From the NCBI GenBank assembly GCA_035575035.1, contig DATLYH010000339.1, positions 47,570-111,569 of the forward strand: a stretch of 64,000 nucleotides of DNA, read 5' to 3'. This DNA comes from DATLYH01 sp035575035. Lineage in GTDB: Bacteria > Planctomycetota > Planctomycetia > Gemmatales > Gemmataceae. A model generated the notes under the pieces. It was not told the DNA's origin, ran no database searches, and worked only from the letters and a program-made list of their open reading frames with translations. Position 1 is the first letter of the stretch. Each line of letters opens with the position of its first letter. The position numbers and the translations under genes are program-made. Below are positions 8,171 through 16,700 of the stretch, piece by piece.

Positions 8171-8401
8171 TCACGGGCAGCAGTTCGCCGTGGTGCCGCG
8201 CGGCTGGGACCAGGAAGTCGTCTGCGGCTGGTAATTCACCGGGGCCGGGCAGCAGACCGGGGCCGGGCAGCAGACCGGCACGCATGGCTGACAGTAGGTC
8301 ACCGGCCGGCCCGTGCCGCACCAGCGCTCGCAGAAGTTACAGCATCCCGCCGCCAGCACTGCTGTCAGCGCCAGCCATCCGAAGAAACGCTTGCTTGACA
8401 T
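8171..8401 (-). CDS. Small cysteine-rich lipoprotein
   Basis: 76 aa. The signal peptide WLALTAVLAAGC ends in a lipobox-like LAAGC. The mature part is full of Cys and Pro, including the tandem CCPAPVCCPAP, and ends NCCP. Proteins of this kind are common and uncharacterised in planctomycetes and may form disulfide-linked envelope material or bind metal. The gene is convergent with the membrane-protein gene, and the two stops are 16 bp apart. No homologous enzyme is suggested. Confidence 0.7.
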   Translation of the reverse strand: MSSKRFFGWLALTAVLAAGCCNFCERWCGTGRPVTYCQPCVPVCCPAPVCCPAPVNYQPQTTSWSQPRGTTANCCP

Positions 8402-8523
8402 CCTCCCCCTCCTCCGTCCGCGCGCCTTGACCTACCCTTGCGACAGGGAAAGAGGGAGATGGCATAACGGCCCGCCGCGCCGCGGTCAAGCCCAGAATGT
8501 CCCCATCGTTTGGCCGCGCCCTT

Positions 8524-8532
8524 TGCTATAAT
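8524..8532 (+). promoter_or_regulatory. Extended -10 promoter of the DinG-type helicase gene
   Basis: TGCTATAAT is a perfect extended -10 element (TGn plus TATAAT at 8527-8532). No good -35 is visible at 17 bp, which is typical of extended -10 promoters. The best start codon, ATG 8540, lies only 8 nt downstream, so transcription would begin at or next to the AUG and the mRNA is predicted to be leaderless. Confidence 0.55.
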
Positions 8533-8539
8533 CGACGCC

Positions 8540-10621
8540 ATGAACGCGCCGGCGATCCTTGGCCCCGACGGCAGTATTGCCCGCCGACTGCCCAACTACG
8601 AGCCGCGCCCTCAGCAGCTCGCGATGGCTGAGGCCGTGGCCCGCGCCATCGAGGAAAAACACCACCTCCTGGTCGAGGCGGGAACGGGGGTAGGGAAGTC
8701 CTTTGCCTACCTTGTGCCGGCCATCCAGGCGGCCACGGCCGACAAGAATTGCCGGGTCGTCGTCTCTACTCACACCATCAGCCTGCAGGAGCAACTCGTT
8801 CACAAGGACATCCCCTTCCTCCAAGAGGTGATGCCTCAGCCGTTCAACGCTGTCCTGGTCAAGGGGCGGTCCAATTACCTCAGCCTGCGCCGCCTGCGCG
8901 GCGCGCAGCAGCGCCTGTACACGCTGTTGGCCGAGGACAGTGCCATTGAGCAGTTGGTCAAGATCGGCCGCTGGGCCCGGCAGACTCAGGACGGCAGCCG
9001 CAGCAGCCTCGACTTCCAGCCGCTGCCGACCGTCTGGGACCTGGTCGAGAGTGACAGCGGTAACTGCCTGGGCCGCCGGTGTGACGATTACAATCAATGC
9101 TTCTACTTCAAGGCCCGCCGCCAGGTCTACGGCGCCCATCTGTTGGTCGTCAACCATGCCCTGTTCTTCAGCGATCTGGCCCTCCGTCGCACCGGCGCCA
9201 GTCTGCTCCCCGACTACCAGGTCGTCATCTTCGACGAGGCCCACACGCTGGAGGATGTGGCCTCTGAGCACCTCGGTTTGCAAATCGGCCGAGGCGGGCT
9301 CGATTACCTGCTTAACCGGCTTTACCATCCCCGGCATGACCGCGGCCTGCTCGCCAGCTACCGCTCCAACGAGGCCCTGCGGCAGCTTCAGGCCACGCGG
9401 TTCGCCGCCGACGAGTTCTTCAGCCGGGTTCTCGACTGGCATACCCGTCAGCCGCGCACCCCGGGCCGCGACCGCGGCAAGCCGACCGAGGCTGTCCGTG
9501 TCCGGGAGCCGCACATCGTCAAGGACTGCCTCTCGGAGGAGCTAAAGAAGCTGGCCAGCGCATTGGACCAGATTGCCGCCGGGCTGAAGACCGACGAGGA
9601 AAAGATCGAGGTCATCGCCGCTGCCAACCGCTGTCAAGCGCTGGCGTTGATGCTGACACAGTGGCTCGGCCAGGAACTAGGCGGACAGGTCTACTGGGTG
9701 GAGGTGAGCGGGGAGCGCATCCGGCGGATCGAGCTGGCCAGCGCCCCGATCGAGGTCGGCCCCGCCTTGCGGCAGGAGCTTTACGACCGAGTGCCTACCG
9801 TCATCCTGACCAGTGCCACCCTGAGCGTCAGCGGTTCCCCTCACCCCCCACCCCTCTCTCTCGAAGCGGGGGCGAGGGGAGAAGCAGTTGCTCCCTTCGC
9901 CCCCTTGGGGGGGAGAGGGGTGAGGGGGGGCTTCCACCATTTCCAACAGCGGCTCGGACTGGATGACGCCCCCACGCTCCAGCTGGGCAGCCCTTTTAAT
10001 TACCGCGAGCAGGCCGAGCTGCACCTGTTCCGCCACCTCCCCGACCCGGTGGCCCAGCCGGACCAATTTGAGGAGGCGATGTTGGAGAAGGTGCGTGAGT
10101 ATGTGATGCGGACACGGGGACGGGCCTTTGTTCTGTTCACCAGCTACCAGATGATGGAGAAGGCGGCTGCGAAGCTGCGTCCGATCTTTGCCCGGGAAGG
10201 GCTGGTGCTGCTGTCGCAGAGCGACGGCCTGCCGCGAACGCAGATGCTGGAGCGTTTCCGGGGCACGGCCCAGGCGGTGCTCTTCGGCGTGGACAGCTTC
10301 TGGCAAGGGGTTGATGTGCCGGGCGAGGCGCTGTCCAACGTCATCATCACCAAACTGCCGTTCGCTGTCCCCGACCGGCCGCTGGTGGCGGCGCGGATGG
10401 AGGCGATCCAGGCGGCAGGGGGCCAGCCGTTCCTCGATTACCAGCTGCCGCAAGCAGTCATCAAGCTCAAGCAGGGCTTCGGCCGGCTGATCCGCAGCCG
10501 CACCGATACCGGATTGGTCGTCATCCTCGATCCGCGCGTGCTGACCAAGGGGTATGGAAGGGCGTTCCTGGAGGCCCTGCCGGAATGTCGCCGCTTCGTG
10601 GATGGGGTGCCGATAGACTGA
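8540..10621 (+). CDS. dinG: DinG/XPD-family ATP-dependent DNA helicase
   Basis: 693 aa from ATG 8540; an upstream TTG at 8510 would span the -10 element. It is a superfamily 2 helicase, 5'-3' in characterised relatives, acting in DNA repair. Visible motifs are Walker A AGTGVGKS (residues 47-54), the DEAH box in VVIFDEAHTLEDVA (about 228-241), FWQGVDVPGEALSNVIITKL, and the arginine-finger motif QGFGRLIRS. Cysteines in NCLGRRCDDYNQC (about 175-187) match three of the four Fe-S ligands, but the usual first ligand in KGRSNYLxLRR is Ser, not Cys. A 96-nt palindromic repeat is inserted in frame at 9837-9932, before the second RecA domain. Confidence 0.9.
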   Translation: MNAPAILGPDGSIARRLPNYEPRPQQLAMAEAVARAIEEKHHLLVEAGTGVGKSFAYLVPAIQAATADKNCRVVVSTHTISLQEQLVHKDIPFLQEVMPQPFNAVLVKGRSNYLSLRRLRGAQQRLYTLLAEDSAIEQLVKIGRWARQTQDGSRSSLDFQPLPTVWDLVESDSGNCLGRRCDDYNQCFYFKARRQVYGAHLLVVNHALFFSDLALRRTGASLLPDYQVVIFDEAHTLEDVASEHLGLQIGRGGLDYLLNRLYHPRHDRGLLASYRSNEALRQLQATRFAADEFFSRVLDWHTRQPRTPGRDRGKPTEAVRVREPHIVKDCLSEELKKLASALDQIAAGLKTDEEKIEVIAAANRCQALALMLTQWLGQELGGQVYWVEVSGERIRRIELASAPIEVGPALRQELYDRVPTVILTSATLSVSGSPHPPPLSLEAGARGEAVAPFAPLGGRGVRGGFHHFQQRLGLDDAPTLQLGSPFNYREQAELHLFRHLPDPVAQPDQFEEAMLEKVREYVMRTRGRAFVLFTSYQMMEKAAAKLRPIFAREGLVLLSQSDGLPRTQMLERFRGTAQAVLFGVDSFWQGVDVPGEALSNVIITKLPFAVPDRPLVAARMEAIQAAGGQPFLDYQLPQAVIKLKQGFGRLIRSRTDTGLVVILDPRVLTKGYGRAFLEALPECRRFVDGVPID
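9837..9932. repeat. Palindromic repeat inserted in frame within the helicase gene
   Basis: The arms CCCCTCACCCCCCACCCCTC and GGAGAGGGGTGAGGGGGG, with complementary inner arms (GCGGGGGCGAGGGGAG and CTCCCTTCGCCCCC), would fold into a long hairpin. It encodes about 32 residues (SPHPPPLSLEAGARGE onward) absent from normal helicases of this family. A related shorter copy lies at 57342-57404. Confidence 0.75.
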
Positions 10622-11858
10622 CGGCCGGTGCGTCCGTCCGAGCCTGTGTCCCTTCGGGGGCCGGTTCTTCGCGGGGTGCCGGCACCTCCTCCAGACAAAA
10701 CAGCGGCGGCTGGCGGCGCTCAAAGCGCACCATCGAGCCGAGCAGGCAGGCCCACAGCCCGGCAGGCGAGGAGAGCGCGACTGCGTAAGGAACCCCCGTC
10801 TCCACCTCGCCGACACCGACTCGGGTCGGCTTCGCCGCGTCCAGCGTATCGGCCGGCACAAATTCGTAATAGAGGCCGTGGTCCACCAACAAGCGGAGCA
10901 ACCCATACCGCGGGTCTTCGACAGCCAGCATTCCTTCCGGACGAAACCACATCCCCAGGCAAACGACTGACGCCGAACCGATCAGGTCCATCAGCCGGGC
11001 CCTGTCTTCGCTGGCCGGGTCATGCCCGTACAGGACGGCCGTCAGGCCGGGCCAGATGTCGGTGATGCGGTCGCACTCCGTCCGTTGGCGGATGCCCTCC
11101 AGGAACCGCCGCAGCCGGCCGGCCGGGCCGACAAGGCCGGTCACCGGCAGCCGGATACACTCCTCTACCCGGAATCGACAGCGCTCGTCCGCGAAGTCGG
11201 CGCCCCCATCGGGGACGGTTGTCCAGGCGAAGTAGGGCCGAAGCAGTGCGGGCAACTCAGCGAGGACGGCCTCGGCCACGCTGCCGACCGGGTCATGGCC
11301 ACACCGTGTTGTGGCGTGGTCTGGAGACCATGCCACCACCTGGGACGCTGCCGGGGCAGGTGTTCCTCCAACGAACAGGATGCGTCCCGAGAAGAGGCGG
11401 GCCCGAGGACGGCCTCCCAACACCATCGCCAACGCGGTCAAGGCGGCGAGCCGATGGCTCCGGAGCAGGCTCGCCGAAAGTGGGACGAAAGGGAGCGCCG
11501 GGCTGGGCGGTTCGTCGGCCGGCACCAGGTACGAGGCCGGCTCGGGCCAGGCGACGCCCTCGAGCTGCGGGAAATACGGTTGGCCGTAATCACGCCAGAA
11601 GCGCGCGGCAGTGCGCAGGGGGACCAGGCGGCGGAAGTCGGCGGGGGTGCGAATGCGGGTGAAGTCGTGGTCGCGGCCGAAGCGTGTGTTCCGGGCTTGG
11701 TGGACCAGCCCCCGCAGGACACGCGCCTGACAGCGAGCAGCGGCCTGGCAGTCCAGCTCGACCAGCCGGCGGCGGGCGCAGCGACGCAAAATCGCATCCA
11801 CCACGCACCGGACCAACCGGCCGTCGGCCAACCATTGCTGTGCGGCTTTCCTGTCCAC
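10521..11858 (-). CDS. GH3-like protein (acyl-adenylate / amino-acid conjugating enzyme family)
   Basis: About 445 aa if started at GTG 11858; TTG codons at 11879 and 11900 fall inside heptamer repeats. The N-terminus has the GH3 signature LVHQARNTRFGRDHDFTRIR, then TPADFRRLVPLRT. Further on are GGTPAPAASQVVAW, SSPAGLWACLLGSMVRF and PPLF, corresponding to the GH3 core. Plant members conjugate amino acids to acyl hormones; bacterial roles are unknown. It is shorter than typical members, and its last 45 or so residues (after about 10655) look non-conserved. The 3' end overlaps the helicase gene by about 100 bp on the opposite strand. It lies downstream of an ABC ATPase on the same strand. Confidence 0.7.
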   Translation of the reverse strand: MDRKAAQQWLADGRLVRCVVDAILRRCARRRLVELDCQAAARCQARVLRGLVHQARNTRFGRDHDFTRIRTPADFRRLVPLRTAARFWRDYGQPYFPQLEGVAWPEPASYLVPADEPPSPALPFVPLSASLLRSHRLAALTALAMVLGGRPRARLFSGRILFVGGTPAPAASQVVAWSPDHATTRCGHDPVGSVAEAVLAELPALLRPYFAWTTVPDGGADFADERCRFRVEECIRLPVTGLVGPAGRLRRFLEGIRQRTECDRITDIWPGLTAVLYGHDPASEDRARLMDLIGSASVVCLGMWFRPEGMLAVEDPRYGLLRLLVDHGLYYEFVPADTLDAAKPTRVGVGEVETGVPYAVALSSPAGLWACLLGSMVRFERRQPPLFCLEEVPAPREEPAPEGTQARTDAPAVSLSAPHPRSGDIPAGPPGTPFHTPWSARADRG

Positions 11859-11871
11859 GCCGTCGGCCCCA

Positions 11872-11969
11872 AGTAACAAGTTACAGGTTACAAGTGACAA
11901 GCGACCAGTGACAAGTGCAGGGTGCAGATCAGCATCCTTATGTTACTCGTTACTTGTTACTTGTAACTG
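11872..11969. repeat. Heptamer tandem repeats (AAGTNAC / GTTACTT)
   Basis: Eight head-to-tail heptamers run from 11872 to 11927 (AAGTAAC, AAGTTAC, AGGTTAC, AAGTGAC, AAGCGAC and so on). Four inverted heptamers follow at 11942-11969 (GTTACTC, GTTACTT, GTTACTT, GTAACTG). The right part encodes the last residues (LQVTSNE) of the ABC ATPase, and the left part covers the start region of the GH3-like gene. Confidence 0.85.
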
Positions 11970-12689
11970 GGCGTTGACGAAGCGGGTCACGAACGGGTCG
12001 GCGGGGGTCTTCATCAGGTCGGCGAGCGTCCCCTGCTGGATGATGCGGCCGTCGCGGAGCAGGACGATCAGGTCGCCGAAAAAGCCGGCCTCGCCGAGAT
12101 CGTGCGTCACCAGGACCACCGTCTTGCCCAGGGTGCGGAAGATCTGCCGCAGGTCGGTTTGCAGCTCCGAGCGAATCATCGGGTCAAGAGCGCCAAGTGG
12201 TTCGTCCAGCAGCAGCACGTCGGGGTCGAGCATCAGGGCCCGCATCAGGCTGACACGCTGGCGCTGGCCGCCGGAGAGCTGCACCGGGTAGCGGTCGAGG
12301 CCGTCCAGGGGGAACCGGGTCAGTTCGGCCAGCTCCGCCAACCGACGCTCGATGCGCGGCCGGTCCCAGCCGAGATAGCGGGCCATCAAGGTGACGTTGC
12401 CGCGCGCCGTCAGGTGGGGAAAGAGGCCGCCGTCCTGCACGACATAACCCATCCGCCGCCGCAGCTCCCGCGCGTTGGCCGGGGCGACCTCCACCCCCGC
12501 GAAGCGGACCACGCCCGTATCGGGCCGGACCAGGCCGATCATCAGCCGCAGCAGCGTGGACTTGCCGCAGCCGCTCGGGCCGATTAGTACCGTGGTCCGG
12601 CCGGTCGGAACCGTCAGGTCGGTCGGCTCCAGGGCCCGAACCCCACCATACGACTTCGAGGCACCTTTCAGCTCCAGCATCTCGTGCAT
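11943..12689 (-). CDS. ABC transporter ATP-binding protein, OpuCA/ProV-like
   Basis: 248 aa from ATG 12689. It has Walker A GPSGCGKST, Q-loop VVQDGGLFPH, signature LSGGQRQRVSLMRAL, Walker B VLLLDEPLGALDP and the switch His in VTHDLGEA. The tail RIIQQGTLADLMKTPADPFV is characteristic of osmoprotectant (quaternary amine) importer ATPases, though the CBS domains of ProV are absent. No permease or binding protein is adjacent, so the substrate is an inference. The last residues come from heptamer repeat DNA. The long frame upstream of 12689 covers the candidate RNA region and is not part of the protein. Confidence 0.85.
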   Translation of the reverse strand: MHEMLELKGASKSYGGVRALEPTDLTVPTGRTTVLIGPSGCGKSTLLRLMIGLVRPDTGVVRFAGVEVAPANARELRRRMGYVVQDGGLFPHLTARGNVTLMARYLGWDRPRIERRLAELAELTRFPLDGLDRYPVQLSGGQRQRVSLMRALMLDPDVLLLDEPLGALDPMIRSELQTDLRQIFRTLGKTVVLVTHDLGEAGFFGDLIVLLRDGRIIQQGTLADLMKTPADPFVTRFVNAQLQVTSNE

Positions 12690-12874
12690 CGCCTGCTGCG
12701 TTCCATAGTCACAAGCGACTCGCTTGTGGCTACCTGCATACCTCCAAAAAGTCGGAAGCGGGAAGTCCCTTTCTGTCTCTATATGGATGAGAGGAACCTC
12801 GGCACACAGGAACAACTTGTTATACGGCCCGCCTGTCCCCTGTTCATTAGCCAATTCATTCGGAGGGGACGGCA

Positions 12875-12997
12875 TCGGCCTGCGTGGCCCCGGTGATGCA
12901 GTGGTCCGACCCCGCGTTTCGGAGGCCTGCTCCAACCTCCCGGACCACCTTCTCTGGGCACGCTCCCATAGGCCCGACCTCCGTGTAGGTCGGGCCT
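12875..12997 (+). ncRNA. Candidate structured small RNA
   Basis: In a kilobase without credible genes, the plus strand can fold as follows. GCGTG-g-CCC (12882-12890) pairs with GGGCACGC (12956-12963). A bubble of 10 and 7 nt follows, then GTGGTCCG (12901-12908) pairs with CGGACCAC (12941-12948), and GGAGG (12921-12925) pairs with CCTCC (12936-12940). An intrinsic terminator follows immediately. A long interrupted stem with a central bubble recalls 6S RNA architecture, but no family sequence signature was recognised. No SRP RNA, tmRNA or RNase P motif was found. The 5' end is uncertain. Confidence 0.4.
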
Positions 12998-13007
12998 TTC
13001 CTTGTTT
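12970..13007 (+). terminator. Rho-independent terminator, plus strand
   Basis: AGGCCCGACCT and AGGTCGGGCCT form an 11-bp perfect stem (12970-12980 and 12987-12997) with a 6-nt loop, followed by TTCCTTGTTT. The opposite strand has no T-tract, so it works for rightward transcripts. No protein gene ends upstream of it on this strand, which supports the candidate small RNA. Confidence 0.7.
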
Positions 13008-13466
13008 CCGGACAGCATCCATCCCTCCTACCCGATTGCTGCGCCCGAGTCGTAGAACTGTCTCCGGGCAACCCCACCGCACAACAGGGTTAGGAGCGTG
13101 GCGATCTCCTCGGCCGCGTAGACGGTGCCCAGGCCCCTCGCCCAGTCGCCGCCGGTAGCCGCCCACCATTTCCGGGTCAGCGCCGTCAGGGCCCTTCTCG
13201 GGGAGTTGCATGCTGGCTCGCTCTCAGATCTGGGGCGTGTCCCCGAGGAAAGGGAAAGACGCGCTGCTAAGCAGCGGGTCGGGGGGAAAGTTTTGTCAGC
13301 GCCTCGTATCGAGGAACCCGTCGCTGGCGCTCCGGGCTGGTATTCCCCGTCGCCGGTGCTCCAGGCTGGTATTCCCCGTTGCCGGCGCTCCGGGCTGATA
13401 GGAAGCGACTCGGCGAGTGAGAGGATACCCGAAGAACGGCGACGGTCGGCGGTGCTTCATGCCGAA
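13008..13466. other. Gene-poor spacer containing GCTCCGGGC-family repeats
   Basis: No credible coding frame was found. Three imperfect direct repeats lie at 13317-13398 (CCCGTCGCTGGCGCTCCGGG, then copies beginning CCCCGTCGCC and CCCCGTTGCC), each followed by a GCTGGTATT- or GCTGATA-like spacer. They belong to the dispersed family found also at 5499, 22841, 31686 and 55517. Confidence 0.6.
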
Positions 13467-13496
13467 TTGACAGGTCAGACGCGGCTGGGCTATAGT
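13467..13496 (+). promoter_or_regulatory. Strong sigma-70-type promoter for the large kinase gene
   Basis: A consensus -35 TTGACA (13467-13472) is separated by 18 bp from TATAGT (13491-13496). It points toward the kinase gene starting at 13718 and predicts a 5' leader of about 215 nt. It is one of the best promoter matches in the window. Confidence 0.6.
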
Positions 13497-13717
13497 AGGA
13501 TGTTTGTAGAAGACCCCTGCCCGGATCGCCGCTGATTCGTGTGCCAAGCCCCCTTCTGTCTGGAACCATGCGGCGGTCGCGGCCGTGGGCCAATCGCTAG
13601 CCTTATTCGGGCGAGTTCGGCGCTGCCGGGGCGCGCGGCCCGCAGAGGCGCGGATGCCTTGGCCGCTCGGGGATATCGCTTACGTCAACACCGTCTTGAC
13701 GGGGTGGTCCTCTGGAT

Positions 13718-16700
13718 ATGCCAACGTCGCAGCAGCCCAGGGGCGAGGAACACTCGGGGGTGCAACCCTCCCCGCCGAGTCCACCGCCTGAGCCCCCAGG
13801 CAAGGCGGCACCGGATCGCTCCGGCGGCGACGATGGTAAGCCTTCGTCTCCCTCCACCGAACCGGCCGCCAAGGGCCTCGAGATGTTCCTCCCGGAGCCG
13901 GAGCCTACCGACGACTCCCCCACGGTGATCTCGCGCGCGCCGCCGCGGCCTGCTCCGTCGGACGAATCCTTTGCCGGTACGCTGCGCGGCCGGCGGTTGG
14001 CCCACTTCGAATTGATCGAGCCGATCGGCGTCGGCGGGATGGCGGCAGTCATCCGCGCTCGTGACACGCAGCTCGACCGCCCGGTGGCCTTGAAGATCCT
14101 GCCGCCGGAGATGGCCAACGACCCGGAGAGCGTCAAGCGCTTTCACCAGGAGGCGCGGGCGGCCGCCCGGCTGGACCACGAGAACATCGCCCGGGTCTTT
14201 TTCTGCGGCGAGGACCAGGGGTTGCACTTCATCGCCTTCGAATTCGTCGAAGGGGTTAACCTGCGCACCCTCCTGGAGCGCCGCGGCCGGCTGCCGGTGG
14301 CTGAGGCCGTCCACTATCTCCTGCAGATCGCCACCGGCCTGGAACATGCCGCCTCCCGTGGCGTTGTCCACCGCGACATCAAGCCGTCCAACATCATCAT
14401 CAGCCCTAACGGTCGGGCCAAGCTGGTGGACATGGGCCTGGCCCGCTCGCTGGACCGGCAGAGCGACGCCGGCCTGACCCAGTCGGGGGTGACGCTCGGC
14501 ACCTTCGACTACATCTCGCCGGAGCAGGCCCTGGAGCCGCGCGAGGCCGATGTCCGCAGCGACATCTACTCGCTGGGCTGCACCTTTTACCACGTGCTCA
14601 CCGGCCAACCCCCTGTCCCGGAGGGGACGGCCGCCAAGAAGCTGCACCACCACCAGCATGTCGCCCCCATCGACCCGCGTGAGTTGAATCCGGAGATCCC
14701 CGATGAGTTGGCCGCCATACTCGCCCGGATGATGGCCAAGGACCCCAAGGACCGCTACGCCCACGTCGGGCAGCTGGTCCGGCATCTGATCGGGGTGGCC
14801 CAGAAACTGGGACTCAACGCTGAGGTTCCCGAGGGACTGCTGTTCGTGGATGCTCCCCTGCCCGACCCGCCCCGTGCCCGTCCCATCCTGCTGGCCGCAG
14901 TGGCGGCGACGGCGCTGGTCGGCCTCATCCTGCTGCTGGGGCGGACCGGCGGCCCGGCGACCTCGCCCAGCGATCCGGTCTTCCGGGTTCCCCCCGATCG
15001 GCCTCCTCCGGCCCCGCGCGCTGACCGGCCCGACCAATCCCCCCGGACCCGTCTGCCGGCCCCAGCGGAGACGCCTAACGGTACGGCCCCGCAGCGAGGC
15101 CCGAAGGTGGCCGTGTTCAACCCGCCCCATCCCCAGGCCCGGGACCTGGCCCGGTTCTTGCGCGAGAACCAGGGGGCCGACGAGATCCAGGTCGTGCTGA
15201 ACGGCGACCTGGAACTGGGGGGCGCCTGGCAGGGGGACGAGTCCGCCTCCGTGTCGAGCCTGGTCTTTGAGGCGCCGAAGGTGACGATCGAGGGACGGTC
15301 GGGCGCCCGGCCAACCATCCGGCTAAAGTACGACCTGCGCCTGCCGTCCCCGGCCGACGGCCTTCTGGCGGCCCTGGTGATCCGGGGCGGCGAAGGAACG
15401 CTCAAGAACCTGCGCCTCGTCGTTGATGCCGCCTCGTCGCAGGCATCTATGGCCGGCGTTCTCTTTCAGGGCGGCAAGGGCCATAAGATCCACGGTTGTG
15501 AATTCCTTCAGGAGAACCCGCCGCCTGAGCCGGTACTCGATGGGCCGGACGAGCGCCCCGGGCCGCCGCGCCTGACTTCCGTGGTGGTGGACGCCGGCCG
15601 GGATCCGGCGGTGGCCGTCGAGATCAAGGAGTGCTATTTCGCTCGGGTTCAGGATGAAAAGGGGCTCTACCGCGTTGCCCAGGATGCCGTCCGCCTGATC
15701 GGGCCGGGCCGCGTCCTCGCCGCCCACTGCGCCTTCGCCCCACACACTATCCTGTTCCACCTGGCCCGTGGTGGAAGCATTTCCCAGGAAGCCATGCTCG
15801 CCCTAGAGAATTGCTCGGCGATGGCGGCCGGTGACTGGACCGCGTTCCATCTCGAGGACTCAACCCCGTGTCGGCTTGAGGTCAAGAACTGCCTGTTTTC
15901 GCGCGTAGGCGCGGACCCGGACGCCGAGCCTGGAAGCAGCGCCGACCGGCGAGCCGTGCTGATCCATCAGGCCGGCCGGCCGCCGACAGCGCTGAAGTAC
16001 GTCGGTTTCCAGAACTGTTACCACAACCTCACCGCCTTCTGGGTCCGGCCGACGCTGGACGAGAGCGAGGCGGAGATTGCCAGCTGGGAAGCCTTCGCCG
16101 AAGAGGTCCGCAAGGTCGGCGGCGAGGAGGGGCAGGATGTCAAGTCGGTGGTGCTGAAGCAGAGCCCTTGGCAGGAGGCCGACCCGCTGGACATGCTCCG
16201 GCAAGGCCGGCCGCAGCAGGCTTTCCTGGTCAACCTCAAACTTCGAGAACTGCGGTACGGGCCCGACCTCAAGCAGCTGCTCGGGGTTGAGCGCTGCGCC
16301 TGGGGAACCTCCTACCCCAATGTGCCGCCGCTGCCGCCGGAGGACCGGCCGACCGAGCCGGTCGCGGCCGTCCGCGAGTTGGTAGTTGATCCAGCCGTTG
16401 CGAGTGTCGGCAACGGCGTCTACCGCACGCTAGGCCAGGCCCTGGAAGACGTCCGACAACGGGCCGTCATCCGCATCCGGCACACCGGCCTGCTGCCGGT
16501 TGATCCGGTCCGGCTGGAGCGGGCGACCCTGGACGTGACCATCCTGCCCGACCCGGGCCACCGGCCGATCCTTACCCTGGGCAACACCAGCGAGCAGGAG
16601 GCATTCCTGTTCCGGGTCCATGACGGCAAGCTGACCCTGGAGGACCTGGAGTTCCAGCTGGAGCCGCGCCGCGCCGGTTACAAGACGCAGTCGGTGGTGG

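Noticed and set aside
12875..12997. Identification of the structured RNA as SRP RNA, tmRNA or RNase P RNA
   Set aside because: The conserved GGTCCGGAAGGAAGCAGCC-type, tag-reading-frame and RNase P core motifs are absent on both strands.
12690..13211. Upstream extension of the ABC ATPase frame to 13211
   Set aside because: It runs antisense across the structured RNA and its terminator, has no domain features, and the family N-terminus begins at MHEMLELKG (12689).
13008..13720. Small protein genes in the spacer before the large kinase
   Set aside because: Candidate frames have Arg/Pro-biased composition or translate repeat units and lack Shine-Dalgarno sites.
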